From: Ottelia alismoides
Taxonomy: Eukaryota > Streptophyta > Magnoliopsida > Alismatales > Hydrocharitaceae
Length of the DNA: 64,000 bases
Reading direction: 5' to 3'
Assembly (NCBI GenBank): GCA_037367405.1
Contig: JAZKJV010005532.1
Location: 1 to 64,000, forward strand
The notes below the pieces were generated by a model. The model had not been told where the DNA came from, searched no databases, and saw only the letters and a program-made list of their open reading frames with translations. Made by a program: the position numbers and the translations under genes. Position 1 is the stretch's first letter; every line of letters begins with the position of its first letter. Of this stretch, positions 22,000-34,838 are shown piece after piece.

Positions 22000-23596
22000 T
22001 GTATATATATTTCATATATACTTTATCCATAACTCGTACTTTGTGTGAGTGTGATAATAAATAAAAATGGCTAAAAACCCATATTTCCATAAAAATTAAA
22101 AAAATTTCCTTGTAAATAAACATTCTTTTATTGCACATACATAGCTATTGTACAAAATTATTTTTGTAAAAATGTTTGTAAAAACTTTTATGTAAATAGT
22201 GTGTAAATATGTGCATATCAAAATTATGTATATAGTACAAAATTTTTCCAAAATGTTTTGAAAATCAAAAGTTTGCAAAAACCTCGTGTAAATTTGTGTA
22301 CATATTTTGCAAAACTTGCATTCATGCATACATCCATGATTTCAGAACATTTTTCAAAAATTTTGCACATATGTAAATATTTGTAAATAGCATCTTTGTA
22401 AATATTTGTATAGTTTTTCCTGGATTATGGTTGACATTTAAACTATCCTGGAATTAAATTGGAAAATGGAGCTTGATTAAGATCTTAATCCACCTAATTA
22501 TAAGAGGAAACTTATAGGGCTTAGGGTTAAGGCTTTTCAGGTCCATTGGGACTTAATTCTTTGAGTCCACTAGGCTATGAGCATATGTCATCTTGATGAG
22601 CCTAAGTAGAGAACTTAACAACACACGAATGACTCTCAGAGACAATGGCTTTACTTGCACCAGCACTTTGCACCTAGCTCTCCACGGATGAGGTGGTGAG
22701 GAGGCAGTTTCCTTTGTCTTGGTGTAGCATATGAGGGTAGTACTTCTAGGCGGAACCTCTCTTCTTCTTATAGTGAAGGAAGTGCGTCTCAACTTGGTCT
22801 GGTGGTTATGAAGTCTAAAGACAGAAGTTGTGGGTTGCAATAAAGCTTCAAAAGAGGGATAGTCTACTGGCTCAAGAGGAAAAACTCCTTGTATATATGC
22901 TGCACCATGTAGATATGTTGTATAGTTGCACATGAAAAAAATGTGCAAAAAGAAAAGAACTCCAAAAAAGTGGTCGGTCGGATTGAAAATTTAGTAATCC
23001 CACCGGAATGTATATAGTTAAATAAAGCAAAAGCTTATGGTATACATGTTCCATCTCATGAAGCTTGCAGCGGGAGACTCAGCTACACTGGTTAGAGCTC
23101 CCAAGGATACATGGCTACACTGGTCATGGTCCATTCTCTTCTTCCCCCTCTTCTTGAGCCGGTTGCACTTGAACTTAGAAGGGAATACCCCGCTTCTCGA
23201 GGAAAGAGTTGCTAGACCGAGGCATTAGAGTTACCAGGTTGGGGGAGGTTGTTTCTTTGTTACTTCTGAGGTGGGGAGCTACATATCACTTACACCGTAC
23301 AAGGAAAGATTCATGGTCATTAGAGTTTGTGTATGTAGACTTGTTCTGATCTGCTTTATTAAGGAGTCTTGCCCATAGATTGGTGGAACTTGGAGGCTGT
23401 TAGGTTTTAAGCTTAAGTTCAAATAAGGTTCCGACACATTAATAATCCAAAGATCTGATCGAGCTCCATATTTCAATTTAATGAAGGCTAGTTTAATAAT
23501 CAGCATTGATCCATGCATTTTTCTCCTCTTTTTCTTTTTCTTTCTTCTTTTTCACTTCTTTTTCAAATAAGTGTTTCCTAAGGGATCAGCAAAGTT
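22000..23596 (+). other. G1 non-coding 3' region
   Basis: No sense gene. 22030-22440 is AT-rich with repeated TGTAAATA/TTTGCA motifs. 22555-22880 is a block shared with G2 (29900-30212, inverted) at about 95% identity and more weakly with G3 (41215-41525). 22880-23596 keeps patchy similarity to G2. Antisense open frames here are discussed under rejected items. Confidence 0.7.
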
Positions 23597-23609
23597 AAGT
23601 ATAGGGGGG
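23597..23609 (+). promoter_or_regulatory. G1 polypurine tract
   Basis: AAGTATAGGGGGG directly abuts the TGATGAAT start of the 3' LTR. This is the expected plus-strand primer site for reverse transcription. Confidence 0.85.
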
Positions 23610-26600
23610 TGATGAATACCCATTCATCACTCTTTATTCTTTTATTTTAGCTACAAAACCTATGCAAAACACATATATATTCCTGTAAATAACAATAATT
23701 GTCAAATAGCATTCATTGTGTAAATAGGCATTATTAGCATGTTTTTGTGCATAAATAAAAGAATAAAGAAATAAAAGAAAAAGAGGGAGGTATTTAGAAT
23801 AAATATTGAGTGACCTAATCCCAAGGGAGGGCTCAACATGGGCCTGACCGCAAAAAGAACCAAGTAGAGGGAGATAGGGAAACTCATGTGTTTGTAAATA
23901 TACCTATAAATAAATAAAAAATATTTTCCTCTTATTCAAAATAAAAATGGGTGTGTAATTACTTGTATATATCTGTAAATATAAAATCAAAATAAAAAGG
24001 GAAAAATAAAAGCAAAATAAAAAGAGATAAAATTCCTTCTTCGTTGTCTATATACACCATGTACATAAAACCACTCATGTATTTATTTTTCCTTATAAAT
24101 AAATAAATAAAAATTTAATAAAAATATTTTCTCATCCCATATTCCATAATGTATATAAATAAAATAAAAATCACAAAAAAATAAAAATGAAATAAAAAGA
24201 AACAAAATAAAAACCAAAAGCCACATTGTATATATACCATATATGTATATAAATAAAAGTATTTATTTAACCCTTGTAAATAATTAATAAAAATAAAACA
24301 AAATACCCATTTATTCCAAATTTTATCTTATAAATAAATAAAATATAAAATTGAATACTTTATATAAAAATAGACAATTAAAAATCAAAAATAAAAAATT
24401 CATATGTATATACATGTATATAATAATAATAATAATATTTTGTAAATACCTAAATTATATTTCAAAAAAATAAATAAAAATCACTAAAAATAAATTAAAA
24501 ATAAAGAAATATTTTTCATGTTTTAACTTTTTTGAAATTCGGCCATTTACTATTTTAAAATGAATTATCAAATTTATTTTAAATGGTTGATTCTGATTGG
24601 TCCACGGGGGATGTTGACCCCCGGTCAACCCCCCCCCCCCCTCCGAGGACCTTCTTCCCCCGCGGATCCAACGCCGGACCCGATTTCTCCTTATTTTCCT
24701 CGCTTGATCCGACCACTAAAACTCTAAACCCCGTGTCCTAATCCTTCCTTGCAGATCCGATACCCACGCTCGGGGTGGATCTTAGGGGTCCGTGCCTCGA
24801 CGTGTGTGCCCGACTCCCATCTAGCCGGACCCCTAGCACTACTTAGGCCGAGCTCCACCGCACTTTCCCAGCTATCTTTGGTGCTGCCCCTTCTTCCTTT
24901 GACCTCCACTAGACTCCCCAGAGTGACAACTGAGCGAGGCAAGTGTCGAAGAGAGGAGAGGACCGCTCCGCCACTGATCCGGTAAATTCTCGCCGCCGTG
25001 CGCCGCCCAGAGCTGCGCCTGAGCCTCGGGCCCTCGACAACCCTCGAGGCGAAGACTAGAGCTCCAGGAGCTCATCCCCAGTCGAACCCAACCATCCGGT
25101 AAGCCTAATTCCTTCTAGTTTTTGCTAATTTCCATTTTCGCCCAATTCCTCCGTTCGTCGGTTTCGACCATCTCAGTCACCCTCTCGATCATCGGACTCG
25201 ACCATCGCACCCACGAGACTTCTCCTCACCTTCTCCACCCACTCGCACCCCCTGTCTCGCCCCGGAGCAGGGACTTCGATCTTCACTGCCATCGCTTTGC
25301 CGGAGATCGACCATCTCGCCTCATCCGACCACTACACCATCCCTAACCGGGTCGAGGCACTTTGCCCTCGACCCAGCAAGCTTCCTGTGTCATTTTTCAG
25401 GTCAGATGTGGCCCATCTAAGGGCCGCAACATCCAAGCACAGGAGCCCAGCTCCTCCTTCGTCGCCGGAGCTCCTCGGAGTCTCCCGGCGTCATCGGAGG
25501 AGCTCGTCAGCTGCGGAGCGTCGAGGCGGATCTATTCCGCACCTTAGCAGCAACAGAGGAGGCCCAGCGCAGCCGTGGTGCTCCGACGAAGTTCGCCGGA
25601 GCCGTGTTCTTCTAGGAGTCTCCAGAGCCGTCCCATTGACCTCCTGCTCCAGATGTGTTCTCAGCCACCTATTTGAGGAGCCACTCCACCGTTCGATCCA
25701 CTAGAGGCGTGATCAGGATCGTCGATCCAGCGAGAGTTTAGCCACAGTCTTCCACCGTTGGATTCATCCACGTGGAAAGCTCTCCGCCGTCAGATCCGAG
25801 CGAGGGTTACTCGAGGAGGCGCCCGCTACCCCCAGCCGTCCGATCTTCCACGTGGCGCCACTCCAGCCATCGGATAATAAATAGGGGTAATTTACTCTTA
25901 GGCCCCTCCTACTTTATCATTTACGTTCTAGTCATGTAAATATTTAGTTTAGTTGTTTTTATTCTGGAACATTTGCACTTAGGACCTTGTTATTTCTGGT
26001 ATTTGCATTTTCATCCCTGTGTATGTGAGACACGTGCTTCGTCACGTGAGTTTTTGGAGAATTTGCATGTTCTGGGTTGTTGTTTGGATGTGTTAATAAA
26101 TGAAAAATACTTTTTGATAATTGCATCCATACCCAGTGAATGATTTTATTTGACATGTGTTGAATTTGTTTGGGTATCTTACAACTTCTCCCCTGGACTT
26201 TTAACACATGTTGCTATTTAGTCCTCGGAAGTAAGTTTCATTGCAGATAGGTCCCTACGTGCCCAGACCACGTGCCTTGCGTGTGGGATCTTGGACTTTT
26301 TGCACGAGGACCCCCCATCTTTCTGAATTTGTTACATTTCAGCCCCTGGACTATATTTTTATTGCAAATAGGTCCCTATGCACTATGTGTTTGTTTTGGA
26401 TTTAAATAAAATATCAAATTCAATCCAAATTTTATGAAAATTGGATACGTGCCTCTTGCCACTGTGTGAAATTTTCCTTAATTTTTGGGTACATTTTTGA
26501 GTCTTTTTATTATTTTAAAAAATTCAAAAACCTTTGTTTTCCTGTCTGTTCAGATTATAAAATCCTAAAAAAATATTAAAACTCTTTCAAAAATTCTAAA

Positions 26601-27353
26601 AAAATTGGGAGTTGTTAATTTTTGTGTGTTTGAATTTCTATGCATTTTTGGATATTTTTGGATATATAAAAACCCTAAAAATTGAAAACCCCTTAAAATT
26701 CAGAAAAATTCTAAAAAATAGTAGAAAAATCCAAAAACAATAAACTCTTTTCCTGAATTTTCCTTATTATTTCTACTTTTCATAAAAAATACCTCCATGC
26801 TCTTTTAGGACCATTTTATATTTTAATTTGGTCCTCGAAGCCTGACTGGACAGTGTTGTCTTTTTGCTGCCTTATTTGATTTTTAGAAAATTCCATAAAA
26901 ATCATAAAAATCTCAAAAATTCACCAAAAATAGTAAAAAATCCATAAAACCTAAAAATATTTTTGTTGATATTTTTGGACCATTTTTGGTAATTTAAATA
27001 ATTGGTTGAATGTGATTGTTTTCACCGTTTTATTATTTTCCTTCATAGTTAAAAATCCAAAAAAAAAATAAAAAATATTAAAAACCACCAAAAAAATTGT
27101 TTTTGCTTTCTATTCATTGTTGACTACTTCGTAGGCCGTAAGGCAAAATCATGCTCCCTGAGTCCGACCCTGGGTGCTACACCAGGCTAATCTCATAGCC
27201 AGGGCCACTATTTGATTTTATTTGATTTTATATATCTGTTTGGTGGTCTGATCCTTCTTTTTCTTGTTGAGTTGAGTTTCGAGTGACTGAGGTCGCAACG
27301 ACCTTCGCTAGATTTTATTCACCTCAGTTCATTCGTAAATTTTTGGCTCATCA
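23610..27353 (+). repeat. G1 3' LTR
   Basis: 3744 bp, from TGATGAAT to GGCTCATCA, followed by the TCCTC duplication. It differs from the 5' LTR by scattered substitutions and small indels, including an insertion of a C run near 24630 and an extra segment near 26560-26610. Confidence 0.93.
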
Positions 27354-27358
27354 TCCTC

Positions 27359-29164
27359 CAAGAACTCTTCGCCGGCGAGGTTCACCGGCCCAATGCACAC
27401 GATGGAGGGCCCCTCTGGAGCTGCTGAGATGGTGAGAAGAATGCGTACGCTGGTCCGCAGCTGGTGGGTAGCTCCGATGAAGTTAAGGAGCTCTGGAGAG
27501 CTCCAGTGACGAAGAAGGCGCGGATCTGCTGTGCCCGACTGATTCGACCTCCATATGAGGTCGATTTGACCTGCAAGCTACACAGAACGAGAGCTGGGTC
27601 GAGGTTAAAGTGCCTCGACCCGTTAGCGGGCGAAGGGGTGGTCAGATGGGTCGAGTCGTGGGTCTCCGGCGAGGCGACGGCGGAGGGGACCCGAGATCTT
27701 GCTCCGGGACGAGTCAGGGTGATCAGAGGTGCGGAGAATGTGGAGAGGAGTTTTGTGAATGTGAATTGGGGGTCGGATGATCAAATGGGTGAACGGAGTG
27801 ATGTGAATCGGCCGGCGAAGGCCGGCGGCGCAAATTGGGGAAATCAGAAATTAACCTAACCTAAGGGGTATCGAAGGTACCTGATGGACGTGGTTGACTG
27901 TGCTGGAGGTCAGGGAGCTCCAGGGGTCTTTGCCATGATGGCTCGTCGAGGCCAGAGGCTCAACTCGCTCGGTGGCGGAGCACAGCGGTGAAGCTCGCCG
28001 AATCAGTGGCTGCAGCCCTCTACTCCTCACTACGACACCCTCTCTCGATAGTTGTCACTCTAGGGAGAAGGATGGAGGTCTTGGGACTGGAAGACGATGT
28101 CCAAAGATGCAGTGAAAGTGCGGCGGAGCTGAGATCTTATAGTGCTAGGGGTCCGGGAAGAAGGAGGTCGGGCGAGTGAATCGGAGCTCGGATCCCTAGG
28201 CAAATCCCCGAGCGAGGGTCTTGGATCAATCGACTATAATCGGGGCCCGGGGTTTTAGGAAATGGGAAGTGGACAAGATTGGGAAAATTCGGAGAAATCG
28301 GGTCAAAAACCCGATCCGCCTGGAAGAGGTCCGCGGGGGAGAGTTGACCGGGGGTCAACAATCCCCCGTGGACCAATAGGAAAATTCCTTTTTTAAATTA
28401 TTTAAAATTCATTTCAAAATAGTAAACGATTTTATTTCAAAAAAGTTTGAACATGAAAAATGTTTACTATTTCTCAAATTATTTTTTAGTTATTTTCATT
28501 TATTTTTTTGAAAAATAAATGACGCATTTACATTATATTATTATTATATATAGGTATATTTACATATGTATTTTTGAATTTTTATTTTTATTGTTTTATT
28601 TTTGTACAATTATTCCAATTTTATATTTTATTTATTTATAACATAAAATTTGGAATAAAAAGGTATTTTTATTTTTTTATGATTTATTTACATTAGTTAA
28701 ATAAATAGATCTATATACATATGTACATGGTATATCTATAAGGTGGGAAATGAATTTTATTATTTTTCTTTTTATTTTGATTTTTATGATTTTTATTTTA
28801 TTTTTATAAATATGCACAAGGTATTAAAAACATATTTTTGTTTTAGAGGAAAATAAAATTATTTATATACAGGTGTATGTGCAAGCATGGTTGACCTTAT
28901 CTCCCTCTACTTGGTTTCTTTTGCGGTCAGGCCCATGCTGAGCCCTCCCTTGGGATTTGGTCACTCAATATTTATTCTAAATATTTCCCTCTTTTTCTTT
29001 TATTTCTTTATTCCTTTATTTTTACACAAAAACATGCTAATTATGAATAAATACAAGATGCATGCATTTTGGCAATTTATTGTATTTACAGGTATTTACA
29101 TGGTACTTTGCCATGATTTCTAGATAAAATAAAGGAATAAAGAGTGATGAATGGGGATTCATCA
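27359..29164 (-). repeat. G2 3' LTR, proximal part (right of the G1 insertion)
   Basis: Aligns with 52371-54165 of the G2 5' LTR. It ends on the plus strand in the palindrome ATTCATCA at 29164, directly followed by the inverted polypurine tract. Open frames inside it (27464-27859, 28887-29123) recur in the other LTR copy only as LTR sequence. Confidence 0.88.
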
Positions 29165-29176
29165 CCCCCCTATACT
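29165..29176 (-). promoter_or_regulatory. G2 polypurine tract
   Basis: On the minus strand AGTATAGGGGGG abuts the 3' LTR start TGATGAAT at 29164, the same arrangement as in G1. Confidence 0.82.
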
Positions 29177-30755
29177 TTACTTTTGCTAGTCCCTTAGCAA
29201 ACACTTATTTGAAAAAGAAGTGCAAAAGAGAAAGAAAAAGAAAAAGAGGAGAAATCAAGGTTGATTATTAAACTTTCCTTCATTAAATTGAAATATGGAG
29301 CTCAGTCAGACATTTGGATTATTAATTTGTCAGAACCTTATTTGGACTTAAGCTTAAAACTTAACAGCCTCTAAGTTCCACCAATCTATGGTCAAGACTC
29401 CTCAATAAACCAGATCAGAACAAGTCTACATACACAAACTCTAATGACCATGAATCTTTCCTTGTACTGTGTAAGTGATATGTAGCTCCCCACCTCTGAA
29501 GTAATAAAGAAACAACCTCCCTCAACCCAGTAACTCTAATGCCTCAGTCTAGCAACTCTTTCCTCGAGAAGCGGGGTATTCCCTTCTAAGTTCAAGTGCA
29601 ACCGGCTCAAGAAGAGGGGGAAGAATTGAATGGACCATGACCAGTGTAGCCATGTATCCTTGGGAGCTTCAACCAGTGTAGCTAAGTCTCCCGCTGCAAG
29701 CTTCGTGAGATGGTCATGTATAACATAAGCTTTTGCTTTATTTGACTATATACACTCTGGTGGGATTATTAAATTTTCAATCCGACCCACCACATTTTTG
29801 GAGTTCTTTTCTTTTTGCATCTTTTTTTCATGTGCATCTATAAAACATATCTACATGGTGCAGCATATATACATAAGGAGTTTTTCCTCTTGAGCTAGTA
29901 GACGATCCCTCTTTTGAAGCTTTATTGCAACCCACAGCTTCTGTCTTTAGACTTCATAACGACCAGACCAAGCTGAGACGCACTTCCTTCACTATAAGAA
30001 GAAGAGAGGTTCCGCCTAGAAGTACTACCCTCATATGCTACCCCAAGCCAAAGGAAACTGCCTCCTCACCACCTCATCCATGGAGAGATATGTGTAAAGT
30101 GCTGGTGCAAGTAAAGCCATTGTCTCTGAGAGTCATGCGTGTGTTGTTAAGTTCTCAACTTAGGCTCATCAAGATGACATATGCTCATAACCTAGTGGAC
30201 TCAAAGAATTAAGTCCCAATGGACCTGAAAAGTCTTAACCCTAAGCCCTATAAGGTTCCTCTTATAATTAGGTGGATTAAGGTCTTAACCAAGCTCCATT
30301 TGTCAATTTAATTCCAGGCTAGTTTAAATGTCAACTATGATTTGAAAAAACTGTGCAAGTATTTACAAAGATGCAATTTTACAAATTTTTACAACTGTGC
30401 AAAATTTTTGAAAAATGTTTGAAAACATGGATGTATGCATGGATGCGAAGTTTCGCAAAATATTTACAAAAATTTACACAAGGTTTTTGCAACCTTTTTG
30501 TTTTCCAAACATTTTACAAAATTTCTGTACTATATACATAATTTTGATATGAAGATATGTACAAGCTATTTACACAAAAAGATTTCACAATCATTTGTAC
30601 AAAAATAATTTTTATAAATAGGTATGTACAGGAAGAATCTTATGTACAAGGGAAAAAAATTTAAATTTTTATGGATTTTTAGCCATTTTATTTATTAACA
30701 CACTCACACAAAGTACGAGTTATGGCTAAAGTATATATGAAATATATACGACACC
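29177..30755 (-). other. G2 non-coding 3' region
   Basis: This is the inverted counterpart of G1 22000-23596. 29900-30212 is the conserved block, and 30330-30680 is AT-rich DNA with TTTACAA/TGCAAA motifs. No sense gene was recognised. Confidence 0.65.
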
Positions 30756-31207
30756 TCCCTATACTTAGCTCGAACGATGTCCTCAGAGTGATCAAGAGCG
30801 ATGAAGAAGACATAACTCATGCTTGGTATAGGGAAGTGAAAAGGAATGATATGTACAAAGATGGATCAACGAATAGAATGAAGAGAACTCGGTGTTTCCC
30901 CCTATACTTAGGATCAAGTAATCCTAAGTATAGCAAGCTGTACATGAAGAAAAATCCGAGTGGAAGGATGTACAGGGTCTACCCCCCTATACTTAGGGTA
31001 AATTACCCCTAAGTATAGGCAACAAAACAAAGGTAGAAAGAGACGAAGAAAACAAATATATACAAGATGGGAGGGCATCACTCCCCCTATACTTAAGATG
31101 AAGAATCCTTAAGTATAGGCAATGACAGGAGTGATGAAACAGAATGATATAAACAACTTGATGTTTCCACCCCCCTATACTTAGGATGAGGTATATCCTA
31201 AGTATAG
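30756..31207 (-). repeat. G2 hairpin array with polypurine-tract-like arms
   Basis: Five hairpins at about 30756-30833 (long form), 30897-30934, 30981-31019, 31082-31120 and 31169-31207, each pairing CCTATACTTAGG-like and CCTAAGTATAG-like arms. On the minus strand the long hairpin is the last before the 3' region, as in G1 and G3. The remaining 31208-31342 shows no feature. Confidence 0.82.
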
Positions 31208-34030
31208 CAAAGATAATCCTATACGAGAGCTTGGGTGAAATAAATACGGCAGAAAGAATGATTAAACCAAGATGAAACACGTATATACAAAAGGGTACAA
31301 TGTTGAGGTGCCTCTCAACAAGCACTAGGTTTTACGCCTCTATGATGAACGTCAAATTCGCCTCTTTAAGGATGGAAAATTAGTCGTAGTATAGGAGGTG
31401 AATTTGGTTCAGCAAAAGCCACGAACTTTGAATGTCATGGAATATTTTTACTTGGCAAGTGTACCAAGGTCGAACACAGGGACACGGATACCTAATCAGT
31501 TCATCGAATTTTGATATGTGAAGCACAATGTGAGTTAATTTCAGTTCAGGTCCACATGCAAATTATGCAATTTAAAATGCAATACTAAGATGCATGCATT
31601 TTTTAATTGGTTTTTATGCAAGTTAAAGTGATGCATGAGCAAATATGCAAGAGAATTTATGTGCAGATTAAAGACTACAATTATACCCTAAAAATTATGA
31701 GCAACATAATTAGAAATGAAATCAGTGTCAATTTAATCTCAACAATAAAAAGTGGGCATTAGATCAAAGCAAGACAAGGAGAACCGGGTCCCATTTTTCA
31801 CATAAAAATTCACTTCAATTAAAATAGTGGCAAATGAGAAATTAAGAATGCTAAGATGTAGAGGACAAAACAAGGATCAAAACGACACTAAAATCATGCA
31901 ATTTGGACCTACTGTGCTCAAGTTATGCTAAAAACAATGCAGGGGCATAATTGCAATAAAAATGCAAGAAAATAAAGAGATAAATATTGCATTTAGGTTC
32001 CTAGAGGGACCTAATTGCAAATAAAGAAAACCGCCTGGGCCCATATATAATTTCTCCATTGCGTGCAGGGACATTTATGCAATATCTGAAACCTTGGAGG
32101 GGGCTCCCTGTAAAATACCCAGGCACGTACGTGAGGCACGTGCCTGGGAGCCAAAATGCAAATAGAAATTCATCCAGGGTCCTTCATGCAAATTACCCAG
32201 CACCACACGTGCTATGCACGTGCAATGCTAGGCTCGGGAGAAGGCTCGGGCTCGGGGCAACGTGGCGGATGTCTGTGGCTCGGCTTGAGGTTCGGATGAC
32301 CCGAGCCTGTAGGTTGGGCTGGAGGCTCGGGTCCACCACGTGGCATCATCTAGGTCGTCCGATCGAATCGATCGGACGGTGACTGTATCGTCTTCTTCCG
32401 TCGTGACCTACCAGAGGAGGTGGGGCTCCGGTGTGTTGGATGGAGATCCACCGCCCGCAACAGGCTCGCCTGAAGGTCGATGAAGGTCGTTGAACTCGTG
32501 GTGAAGCCCGTGGAAGCAAGGAGAAGCTCCGTCGATGTTAGGGATGGCGAGGCGGAGGCAGGTGATCGGTGTGGGAGCTGGAGATCGGCAATGTTGCTTG
32601 AGCTCCGACCATTAAGCTTTGAGTACCTGCAAACGTTAGACAACAGAAATACGGTGTGTGTGCGAGTGCTTGTGAGGTGAGTGGACGGCCGTGGAGGCGT
32701 CGAGAGTGGTGGCCGGAGGTCTCTTCCCGGCGGAGCAGGGTGATGAATCTGTTATTCATCACTCTAAAAGTTGAAAGTAGAGTCTTGTTCCCGAGTAAAT
32801 AGCAGCATATTTCCCTTTATCTTGCACAATTAGCATTCATACATGCATTCATAATATATGCATCTAAGCACTCATATTTGCATTAAATAAGAAGCCAGTT
32901 CCACTTGTAAAATATCCACCTAATATCTCCTCCAGAATAAAACACCTTATAATATGTACACCTTTAGTTAATAATATAAGGAAGCAAAGTCAGGGATCCC
33001 CTTTGTAAAAGCACCCAATAAAGTCCTAGAACCTCTGGATCTTAGAAAGCTCATAACTCCCTCACACAGCCTCCAAAATAGGTCTACTCACTTTCAGATG
33101 AATACACATTCAAAGACCTTTAAAATGAGACTAATTTCATCCCATTCGGAGCTCGTAGGAAGAAGTTGGGTTTTTGGGCCTCGGTGTATACTATATATGT
33201 GTATATTTGTACTCCTGTATTTTTGTATCATATTTGACCTCATCTCCGTCTTTGGTCAACATGAAGCTTGTAGATCTCATCGAGATCTACAACTTTCATG
33301 TTTTTACTTTTTCTAAATTCGGCCTCCTTCTCTCTCTAAACTCATTTTTCCTCTCAGCCACTCACAGCTGGCCACGTGGCACCCTCTGATTGTGCCACGT
33401 GGCCCGCTCCCCTGGCCTTAGCCGCCTGCGCCCACAGCCGTTGGATCTTCATCCCCATACAACGGCTGCGCCACCTCCACGTACGCCTTCATCTCCAACC
33501 CTTCGATCAGAGCCCCCTTCTCATCTGCACCACCCGTTCGCGCCTCACTCCCCTCGCGCCACGCGTCACACTTTCATCCACACGATCTATTCCATCATGA
33601 ACGCTCGATCCACTCGATATCCCCAATCCTTCGATCAGCATCTAGTCCTCATCGCAGCCGTTCGCCAGCGCCTCTCCCACAACTCGCCACGTGGCGCAAT
33701 CACACCCCTTGATCGCTTCGCCTCAGATCAAATCCAAGCCGCTCCGTAGCGCCTCGCTCTAGACCGTTGGATCACCAGATCCAACGGTTGGGAACTCGTC
33801 TTCCACCTTCGGCGCTCCCTCTCTCCCACGATCTCCACTGCGCCGACCCATCGCCCCTTTCTATTTTCGTCTCCACCTCAGCCACCCTCTCCGACCGCTA
33901 ACACCACCACGATGGAGACCACTCCTCCCTCATCCTCGCCAGCTCCCTCACTCACCGTAACTCCCACCAGAGTCGCCCCACGACGACCATGAACTTCTCC
34001 TCGTCACCAGCTACCCCGTCACCCTTGACC

Positions 34031-34039
34031 TATAAATTA
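34031..34039 (+). promoter_or_regulatory. possible TATA box of the G3 LTR promoter
   Basis: CTATAAATTAACC sits at the downstream side of the GC-rich, CACGTG-containing U3-like part. The 3' LTR has a weaker form, CTATAATTAACC, near 43461. Assignment is by position and motif only. Confidence 0.35.
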
Positions 34040-34838
34040 ACCATCTCCGGCCACCTTCACGCTCATCCGCCACTCCAGAGAGAACCCTTGAGCTTAGAGT
34101 ATTCGATTTGTGACAGCAATTGAGCATTTCTTCGAGCGACGACAGGCCTTCTTCTCCGACAAGATCCATGGCCGCTTCCGCCATGCTGCAGCCTCCTCCG
34201 CGAAGCTTCCCGAGCTCAGGCCCTCTACCGACCTTCGAACGACGACCAGGAGCCCATCTTCGAGCTCCAATCCCCAGGTAGCATCCTCCATTTCCCTCCC
34301 GATCTCTTCTTATTTTCTTCTTTGATTTCTCCGATTTAATTCACTCTCCACCATCATCTTCTCGCTCCACCATCATCTCGCTGAGCTTCGTGATGGAGCT
34401 CCGATCCTCACACTACCATTATCTTTGTCAAACGCCGTATCGCACCTCTCACCGATGCCAACTCCACCACCTGGGCGGAGCACCATCACCGGACACCCCC
34501 AACTTCCTCATAGGCCTCACATCTCATTCCTGCACACCTCCACGAACTGTTCGCGTGCTTCGGCTATCTTCTAACCCCTGCAGGTGATATTCCTTGGATT
34601 GGCCGGAAGCTCGTCGGAGCTCCCTTCGAGCTTCATCGTCATCGAGCTCCAGCGCTCCTCCTTCGCTTCTGAGGCCACCGGACGCTTCGCCGCACCGCCC
34701 CGCAACTTCCGAGAATCTCCAGACCCTTCCACGCCCCTCGCCGACGGCTGGAGGACCAGGCGGAGCCAGCCCAGCAATGCTGGAGCCCCGCCTTCTCCTC
34801 CGCAGGAGGCGGAGGGCCGTTGGGGAAGACCTTCATCC

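Larger units (their letters stand above)
9688..27353 (+). mobile_element. G1: complete Athila-like Ty3/gypsy retrotransposon
   Basis: A 17,666 bp element with two long LTRs (9688-13344 and 23610-27353), ends TGATGA...TCATCA and a perfect TCCTC duplication (9683-9687, 27354-27358). Removing the element and one duplication gives TCTGGAGGTCCTCCAAGAA, which matches the uninterrupted site in the other G2 LTR near 52357-52376. This proves the insertion boundaries. Inside are a tRNA-Asp-type primer binding site, gag-protease-RT-RNaseH-integrase in the Ty3/gypsy order, a 2.1 kb non-coding 3' region with hairpins, and a polypurine tract at 23597-23609. The polymerase motifs (FMDDFSVYG, RIPFGLCNAP.TFQRCM) and LTR size fit the Athila lineage. 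Ten in-frame stops and two frameshifts make this copy non-functional. Confidence 0.93.

Noticed and set aside
22553..22948. Antisense open frame in the G1 3' region, with a counterpart in G2 (29925-30212) and partly in G3 (41431-41721); antisense ORFs are known in the Tat lineage
   Set aside because: Between G1 and G2 I count about 12 residue-changing against 3 silent differences in ~95 codons, no sign of protein-level selection, and the G3 copy is frame-broken. Treated as a conserved non-coding block.
21514..23609. Possible env-like gene downstream of G1 integrase, as in some Athila elements
   Set aside because: No sense frame longer than about 75 codons and no signal peptide or membrane segment in the sense orientation.
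30993..31325. Hydrophobic 110-codon frame in sense orientation in the G2 3' region
   Set aside because: It runs through the hairpin array and is not kept in G1 or G3, so it is probably chance.
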